From assembly GCF_900115005.1 (NCBI RefSeq), contig NZ_FOUY01000028.1, forward strand, positions 24,669 through 88,668: a stretch of DNA of 64,000 nt, read 5' to 3'. Positions 59,332 to 64,000 of the stretch are shown piece after piece. The position numbers and the translations under genes are program-made. Position 1 is the stretch's first letter. Each line of letters starts with the position of its first letter. The notes under the pieces are model-generated. The model did not search any database, was not told the origin of the DNA, and saw nothing but the letters and a program-made list of their open reading frames with translations. This DNA is from Pseudonocardia ammonioxydans. GTDB taxonomy: Bacteria > Actinomycetota > Actinomycetes > Mycobacteriales > Pseudonocardiaceae.

Positions 59332-59775
59332 TCAGGTCAGGCGGACCAGCACGAGACCACGATCCAGCCCCGCACGCAGGTCGGCGCGGTTGACCGAGCC
59401 GTCCGGCTCCAGCCGGAGCTGCTGGATCCGCCCGTGCGCGGAGTTGTGCCGCAGGATCGCCGGGTACAGCTCGGCGACCCGGTCCTCGTCGGTGATGACC
59501 TCCGGGTGGGCGACCCGGCGTTCCCCGCGCACCGTCAAGGTCACCGGGCGGTGCGGAGCCAGGTTGCGCAGCCAGGTCGCCTTCGCCACGCCCATCAGCA
59601 CGGCGCCGTCCCGTTCGGCGTAGGCGATCGGGACGACGTAGCGGCGGCCCGTCCGGCGCCCGGTCACCTCGATCAGCATCACCTTCCCGCTGAGCACGCG
59701 GTGCAGGGGTGACCGGAGCAGCCACCGGGCGACGGCGTTGAACCACCGCTGGGTACGGCTGGTCGTGCGGGACAT
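59332..59775 (-). CDS. Deazaflavin-dependent nitroreductase family protein
   Basis: 147-aa F420-binding split-barrel protein of the DDN/nitroreductase type (DUF385). Typical text: GKVMLIEVTGRRTGRRYVVPIAYAERDGAVLMG, then WLRNLAPHRPVTLTVRGERR. ATG 59775 follows GGAGGG. Mycobacterial relatives use F420H2 to reduce quinones and nitro-drugs. It is monocistronic, convergent with the Lsr2-like gene. The 234 bp before the next plus-strand gene contain the small frame at 59911. Confidence 0.85.
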   Translation of the reverse strand: MSRTTSRTQRWFNAVARWLLRSPLHRVLSGKVMLIEVTGRRTGRRYVVPIAYAERDGAVLMGVAKATWLRNLAPHRPVTLTVRGERRVAHPEVITDEDRVAELYPAILRHNSAHGRIQQLRLEPDGSVNRADLRAGLDRGLVLVRLT

Positions 59776-59910
59776 GCAGCCCTCCTGTTCGATCGTCCGC
59801 AACCGGGATTCGCGATCGGTTGTCCCGATCCTGCACGAATCCGCTCGCGTCCCCCAGCCGTTTCGGCTACGTTCCGGCAAGCCGTGCGAGAGTTCGAGGA
59901 GGTGGTACCC

Positions 59911-59964
59911 GTGAACGCGGTTTCGACAGGGGTGCTCCCCTCCGGGGTCACGGTCGGGCGGTAG
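59911..59964 (+). other. Possible small ORF or leader peptide
   Basis: A 17-codon frame (VNAVSTGVLPSGVTVGR) begins at GTG 59911 behind GAGGAGG and ends at TAG. It lies 45 bp before the hydrolase gene on the same strand. It has no special residue run that would indicate attenuation. It may be a leader peptide or chance. Confidence 0.3.
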
Positions 59965-60009
59965 GTCGTCCGGGAGCGCCGTTCACGAGCGCACCCGAAA
60001 GGCACGACC

Positions 60010-60741
60010 ATGCGATTCACGTCCGAACAGCACCTCGACCACGACGTCGTCGAACGCGAGTTCCTCCTCGATGAGATCCCGGGCATCCTGTGGACGCCCG
60101 CGGCCGTCTCCGCCCCGGCCCCGCTGATCCTGCTCGGCCATCCCGGCGGACTGCGCACGATGTATCCGCGGCTCGCGGCCCGGGCCCGGCACTGTGCGGC
60201 GGAGGGCTTCGCCGCCGCCACCGTCGAACTGCCCGGGTGCGGCGACCGGCCCCGCATCGCCGCTGCCGACCATGCCCGCGCCGACCTGCGCCGAGCGTTG
60301 GAGGCCGGCGAGCCGGTCGACGACGACATCGTCGACCGGCTCGTCCTTCCACTGGTCGACGCGGCAGTCCCGGAGTGGCGTGCCGCCCTGGACGCCCTCC
60401 TCCGGCTACCCGGGATCGGCGGCCCGGTCGGGCACGCGGGCGGGGTGACCGCTGTCGGCGTCCGCCTGGCGGCGGTCGAGCCGCGCATCTCGGCCGCCCT
60501 GCTCTACGCCGGCAGTGTCGTACCCCGCGCCCTGCTCGAGGAGGCCCGGCAGGTCACCGTCCCACTGCTGATGCTGCTGCAGTGGGACGACGAGGGGAAC
60601 GACCGGCAGCGGGCCCTGGATCTGTTCGACGCCCTCGGCTCCGCGGAGAAGACGCTGCACGCCAACCTGGGCGGGCACACCGGCGTCCCGCAGTTCGAGG
60701 GGGACGACGCGAACCGGTTCTTCGCCCGGCATCTGCGGTGA
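60010..60741 (+). CDS. Alpha/beta hydrolase with degenerate nucleophile elbow
   Basis: 243-aa dienelactone-hydrolase-like protein. The oxyanion text LILLGHPGG and the final His (GGHTGVPQFEGD) are present. Where relatives have GYWGLSMGTAIG around the Ser nucleophile, this protein has GHAGGVTAVG: two residues shorter, no Ser. The rest of the protein is well preserved (DRPRIAAADHARADLRRAL, LLMLLQWDDEGND). It may be a non-catalytic binder or a gene beginning to decay. ATG 60010; no clear ribosome-binding site, but AAAGG lies 6 nt upstream. Confidence 0.72.
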   Translation: MRFTSEQHLDHDVVEREFLLDEIPGILWTPAAVSAPAPLILLGHPGGLRTMYPRLAARARHCAAEGFAAATVELPGCGDRPRIAAADHARADLRRALEAGEPVDDDIVDRLVLPLVDAAVPEWRAALDALLRLPGIGGPVGHAGGVTAVGVRLAAVEPRISAALLYAGSVVPRALLEEARQVTVPLLMLLQWDDEGNDRQRALDLFDALGSAEKTLHANLGGHTGVPQFEGDDANRFFARHLR

Positions 60742-60847
60742 GTTCGAGCCGTGCAGCGTCTCGCCGGCCGAAAGCGGTGGCTTGTCGGAATTCCACCGCC
60801 TTGCTAATCTTCGCCTACCGATCGTTTGACAGGCACGAGGGAGTGCT

Positions 60848-62554
60848 GTGTCCGAACTTGCAGGCGAGACCACCGATGTGCGCGCGACCGTCCTCGACTG
60901 GCTCCGTCGTTTCGAGCGCGCACTGTCGTCCGGAACCGGTATCGCCGACCTCTTCCAACCCGACGCGTGGTGGCGCGACCTGCTCGTGATCACCGACGAC
61001 CTGCGCACCTTCCAGGGTTCCGACACCATCGCGGCGAACCTGAAGGGAGAGGTCTCGGGCCTGACCGTCTCGGACGCGTCTCACGCCCCGGACGGTTCCT
61101 TCGTTCAGGCCTCCATCACTTTTCGGACTCCGGTCCACCGTGCAGAGGGGATCCTGCGACTCACCACGACCGACGGTCACGCGTGGAGGGCCTGGACCCT
61201 CCTCACCGCCGCGCGTGAACTCGTCGGCCGTGAGGAGGCAACCGGGCGCCGGCGGCCTCACGGTGCGGAAGCACGGACCTCCGGGGGGCCGACGTGGGCC
61301 CAGACCCGGGCACGGGAGCGGGAGTTCCTCGACGACGAGCCGGACGTGGTCGTCGTCGGGGCCGGCCACTCAGGACTCGGTCTCGCCGCACGCCTGACCC
61401 GGATGGGGGTCCGGACCCTCGTCGTCGATCACAACGACCGGGTCGGTGACAACTGGCGCCGACGATACGACTCCCTGCGCCTACACGACCCGGTCTGGTA
61501 CGACCATCTGCCCTACCTCCCCTTTCCGCCCAGCTGGCCCGTCTTCACCCCCAAGGACAAGCTCGCCGACTGGTTGGAGCACTACGTCGCGGCCCTCGAC
61601 CTCGATGTCTGGACCGGGACCTCGCTCACCGCGGCCACGCACGACGGAAGCGGCTGGGATCTCGTCCTTCGGCGCACCGACCGGAGCGAGCGCCGGCTGC
61701 GCCCCCGTCACCTCGTGCTGGCCACAGGAGTCAGCGGAACAGAGGCCCGGGTACCGGAGATCCCGGGCGCCGACGATTTCGCGGGCACCCTGTGTCACTC
61801 GAGCACCTTTCCCGGCGGTGCGGGCTTCGCAACACGCCGAGCAGTCGTCGTCGGTGCCGGCAACAGCGCACACGACATCGCACAGGACCTCGCCGAACAC
61901 GGCGCCCGGGTCACCATGCTCCAGCGGTTCAGCACGTACGTGGTGAGCGCGGAGGCCTCGGCCATGGCCATGGCCGGCCTCTACGACGAGACGGGACCGG
62001 CCACCGAGGTCGCCGACCTGCTGGGAGCCTCGATGCCCTGGCCGGCGGCAGGGGACGCTCAGCGGGCGATGACCGCACGGAAGGCGGAGAAGGACAGTGA
62101 TCTGCTCGCCGGTCTCGGCCGGGCCGGGTTCCGTCTCAACGACGGGATCGACGGGACCGGAGCCCTCATGCTCTTCCTCCAGAAGGGCGGCGGCTACTAC
62201 ATCGACGTCGGCTGCTCCGGTCTGATCGCCGACGGCACCATCACCGTCCGTCCCGGGGCGGACATCACGCGCCTCACCCCGACCGGTGTCCGGCTCTCCG
62301 ACGACAGCGAACTCGAGGCCGATGTCGTCGTACTGGCCACCGGCTATCACGGCATGGTCGAGACCGCACGGTCCCTGCTCGGCGACGAGATCGCCGACCG
62401 CTGCGGGCCGGTGTGGGGCCTCGATCCGGAGGGGGAGCTCCGGGGCGTCTGGCGGCGGACCGGCCAGCCCGGGCTCTGGTTCATGGGCGGAAATCTGGCC
62501 ATGGCGCGGTTCTACGGCCGCTTCCTGGCTCTCCAGCTGGCAGCCGACCTCTGA
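60848..62554 (+). CDS. Flavin-containing monooxygenase with NTF2-like N-terminus
   Basis: 568-aa protein. Residues 1-125 form a SnoaL/NTF2-like domain; a flavin monooxygenase follows with FAD loop VVVVGAGHSGLGLAARL, NADP loop AVVVGAGNSAHDIAQDL and the C-terminal ATG motif LATGYHGMV. Related enzymes oxidise N- or S-containing or ketone substrates. GTG 60848 is preceded by GAGGGAG. It lies 32 bp before the M24 peptidase gene and is likely co-transcribed with it. The substrate is unknown; a Baeyer-Villiger reaction is also possible. Confidence 0.85.
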   Translation: MSELAGETTDVRATVLDWLRRFERALSSGTGIADLFQPDAWWRDLLVITDDLRTFQGSDTIAANLKGEVSGLTVSDASHAPDGSFVQASITFRTPVHRAEGILRLTTTDGHAWRAWTLLTAARELVGREEATGRRRPHGAEARTSGGPTWAQTRAREREFLDDEPDVVVVGAGHSGLGLAARLTRMGVRTLVVDHNDRVGDNWRRRYDSLRLHDPVWYDHLPYLPFPPSWPVFTPKDKLADWLEHYVAALDLDVWTGTSLTAATHDGSGWDLVLRRTDRSERRLRPRHLVLATGVSGTEARVPEIPGADDFAGTLCHSSTFPGGAGFATRRAVVVGAGNSAHDIAQDLAEHGARVTMLQRFSTYVVSAEASAMAMAGLYDETGPATEVADLLGASMPWPAAGDAQRAMTARKAEKDSDLLAGLGRAGFRLNDGIDGTGALMLFLQKGGGYYIDVGCSGLIADGTITVRPGADITRLTPTGVRLSDDSELEADVVVLATGYHGMVETARSLLGDEIADRCGPVWGLDPEGELRGVWRRTGQPGLWFMGGNLAMARFYGRFLALQLAADL

Positions 62555-62586
62555 CCTCTCGAGCGACCACGAACCGGAGGAACGCA

Positions 62587-63839
62587 ATGGAGCGCATCCA
62601 CCGACTGCGCGGGCTGATGGCGGCCGAAGGACTCGACGCTGTCGTGCTCACCACGCCGCACAACGTCCTGTACGCCACGGGCTACCGTTCGGTGCTCGAG
62701 AAGTGGCAACTTCACGAACCGCTCTGTGCCGCGGTCGTACCGCTCGCCGAGGACAAGCCGGTCGTTCTCGCACTCCCGGAGGCCAACCTGGCCCTCCTCA
62801 TGGTGCAGGAGGAAGCCGGTAGGCCCGACCGTGCCGGCGAGATCCGTGTCTTCGACATGATCAATTTCTGCGAGGTCATGCGGTCCGAGGACCCCTCGGC
62901 CGCGGCCAGCACGATCGGAAAGGCCTCCGCGGAGTTCTACGGCGCCCGTGTACGAGGACGGTGCGAGCCCGACGTGCTGGCCTCGATCGCCGTCACACTC
63001 GGCGACCACGGCCTGGAGCGTGGCCGCATCGGCTCGACGATCTGCGGGTGATGCACCGGCTCGACGGGCTCGGGTTCACCGGGTCCGATGCGTTGGAGAC
63101 GCTCATCCGTTCCCGGATGGTCAAGACCGCACCTGAGCTCGAGGCCTTCCGGCGGGTCGGGACAGTGGGCGACCGGGCACTGGCTGCGGCGGTGGAGGCT
63201 CTCCGCCCTGGGGTGTCGTGGGACGAGGTGCAGTACGCCGTCGCCGACGCGATGGTCCGGATGGACGCCACACCGGTCGACGAGGGCGCGATGCTCTTCG
63301 GCGGCACGTTCCAGGGCGCCTTCCTTCCTGAGCTCTTCCGCACCCGCGGAGACCGACCGCTGGACGAAGGACAGATCGTGATCCTCGAGACCCAGGGGGT
63401 CTGCGAGGACATCTGGATCGACATCAACCGCACCGCAGTGATCGGTGAACCGTCTCCGGAGTACCAGCGGCTGCACGACGTGCTGCGTGACGCCTTCCTC
63501 CAGATGGTCGACCGGATGCGCCCCGGAGCCTTCACCGGGGACCTGCCCCGGATCGCGCACGACCACCTCGTCGCCGAAGGCATCCCGGTCCCCGACAAGC
63601 TCCTCGTGCTTGCGCACGGCATCGGGCACATGACCCTGGAGTTCCCGTTCGCCTACCCCGCGCAGGGGCGTGCCGGCACCGCCGGGTTCGAGATCGAGAA
63701 GGACATGGTGATCAGCCTCGACTGCCTGTACTTCGGCGGCGAGCTCGGCCCCTGTCACATGGAGAACGTCTACATCATCGGCGACGACGGTGCCGAGAGC
63801 ACGTACGCGACACCGCTCGAGCTGATGGGACCGCGATGA
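62587..63839 (+). pseudogene. M24 family metallopeptidase disrupted by a frameshift
   Basis: Frame 1 from ATG 62587 (behind CGGAGG) encodes the creatinase N-terminal domain: HRLRGLMAAEGLDAVVLTTPHN, ending GDHGLERGRIGSTICG and a stop at 63049-63051. The second frame picks up at DDLRVMHRLDGLG and encodes the complete pita-bread domain with IWIDINRTAVIG, LAHGIGHMTLEFPF and CHMENVYIIG, to 63839. One missing base near 63030 (GGCTCG for GGCCTCG) would join both into an Xaa-Pro-peptidase-like protein of about 417 aa. Either a real frameshift or a sequencing error. Follows the monooxygenase gene. Confidence 0.75.
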
Positions 63840-63878
63840 CGACCGGCCGACCGGTGTGATGAGGTCGGTCGGCCTCTC

Positions 63879-64000
63879 CTAGAAGACGATCGTCGTGGTG
63901 TCGTCGAGCAGCACCCGGTCGTCACAGTGCGCCTCCACCGCCCGGGCCAGCACCACCCGCTCGATGTCCGCGCCCCGCCGGGCGATCTCGCGCACCGACT
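63879..64000 (-). CDS. purU: Formyltetrahydrofolate deformylase, 3' end only
   Basis: The last 39 codons of a minus-strand gene cut by the window edge. The visible text (VREIARRGADIERVVLARAV, then AHCDDRVLLDD and TIVF before the stop) matches the C-terminus of PurU, which releases formate from 10-formyl-THF. PurU is usually about 280-300 aa, so most of it lies beyond the window. The position of this gene next to a monooxygenase and an M24 peptidase suggests one-carbon release during catabolism of a methylated compound, which is inference. Confidence 0.7.
   Translation of the reverse strand, partial: SVREIARRGADIERVVLARAVEAHCDDRVLLDDTTTIVF

Noticed and set aside
1..64000. tRNA, rRNA, phage integrase, transposase or attachment site
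   Set aside because: No tRNA-like cloverleaf with a TTCGA loop, no rRNA text and no transposase or integrase motifs were seen by eye; a tRNAscan or ISfinder run would be decisive.

Overview
The window reads as chromosomal DNA of a high-GC actinomycete, most likely Pseudonocardia or a close relative in the Pseudonocardiales. The grounds are extreme third-position GC, many GTG starts, 4-bp ATGA/GTGA stop-start overlaps, several probably leaderless genes, and actinobacterial families (class F sortase, excalibur protein, LpqE-like lipoprotein, Lsr2-like protein, F420/deazaflavin-type enzymes). The genus is an inference. I found no rRNA, tRNA, CRISPR array, phage module or insertion sequence; gene density is high and only two gaps exceed 300 bp.

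Layout. 0-4 kb: Tat-exported PhoD phosphatase facing two overlapping acyl-CoA dehydrogenases. 4-9 kb: DUF4262 protein, HrpB-type helicase, GC-rich degenerate repeat, class F sortase and excalibur protein. 9-20.7 kb: PLP dehydratase, HtrA-like lipoprotein protease coupled to an LpqE-like lipoprotein, an ArsR-like regulator with a divergent partner, MFS exporter, oxidoreductase/arylamine N-acetyltransferase/TetR group, a VOC gene reduced by an internal deletion, a PPOX-fold protein, a repeat-rich AT-hook protein, and an IclR regulator coupled to a permease. 20.7-24.3 kb: amine permease coupled to copper amine oxidase behind a strong inverted repeat. 24.4-30 kb: GreA/GreB-like factor with a possible RNA switch, PucR-type regulator, peroxiredoxin, TetR regulator, heme oxygenase with an iron-box-like site, and an atypical SDR protein. 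30-39.4 kb: recC-recB-recD, translationally coupled. 39-45 kb: DedA-like protein, a hydrolase broken by one stop codon, a membrane protein, Nudix hydrolase, and a formyltetrahydrofolate cyclo-ligase/macro-domain/gamma-carbonic-anhydrase run.

45-53.5 kb is the most unusual region. A coupled minus-strand run encodes a BchC-like dehydrogenase, a 6-pyruvoyl-tetrahydropterin-synthase-like protein, a GT4 glycosyltransferase, a SAM methyltransferase and a flippase-like membrane protein. A RibD_C/DHFR-fold reductase diverges from it, and a CDP-alcohol phosphatidyltransferase-sulfatase fusion plus an FkbM methyltransferase follow. Together they could make and export a glycosylated, methylated pterin-derived or lipid-linked molecule; the genes are visible, the product is inference.

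53.5-64 kb: EEP-family phosphodiesterase/nuclease, type II NADH dehydrogenase-like protein, an App1-like phosphatase-phospholipase D fusion, a small protein paired with an Lsr2-like protein, a deazaflavin-type oxidoreductase, an alpha/beta hydrolase that seems to lack its nucleophile, a flavin monooxygenase, an M24 peptidase broken by a frameshift, and the 3' end of purU at the window edge.

Recurring themes are in-frame short tandem repeats in protein tails and linkers, two copies of a long hairpin whose arm supplies the stop codon of the gene before it, and several genes at different stages of decay.
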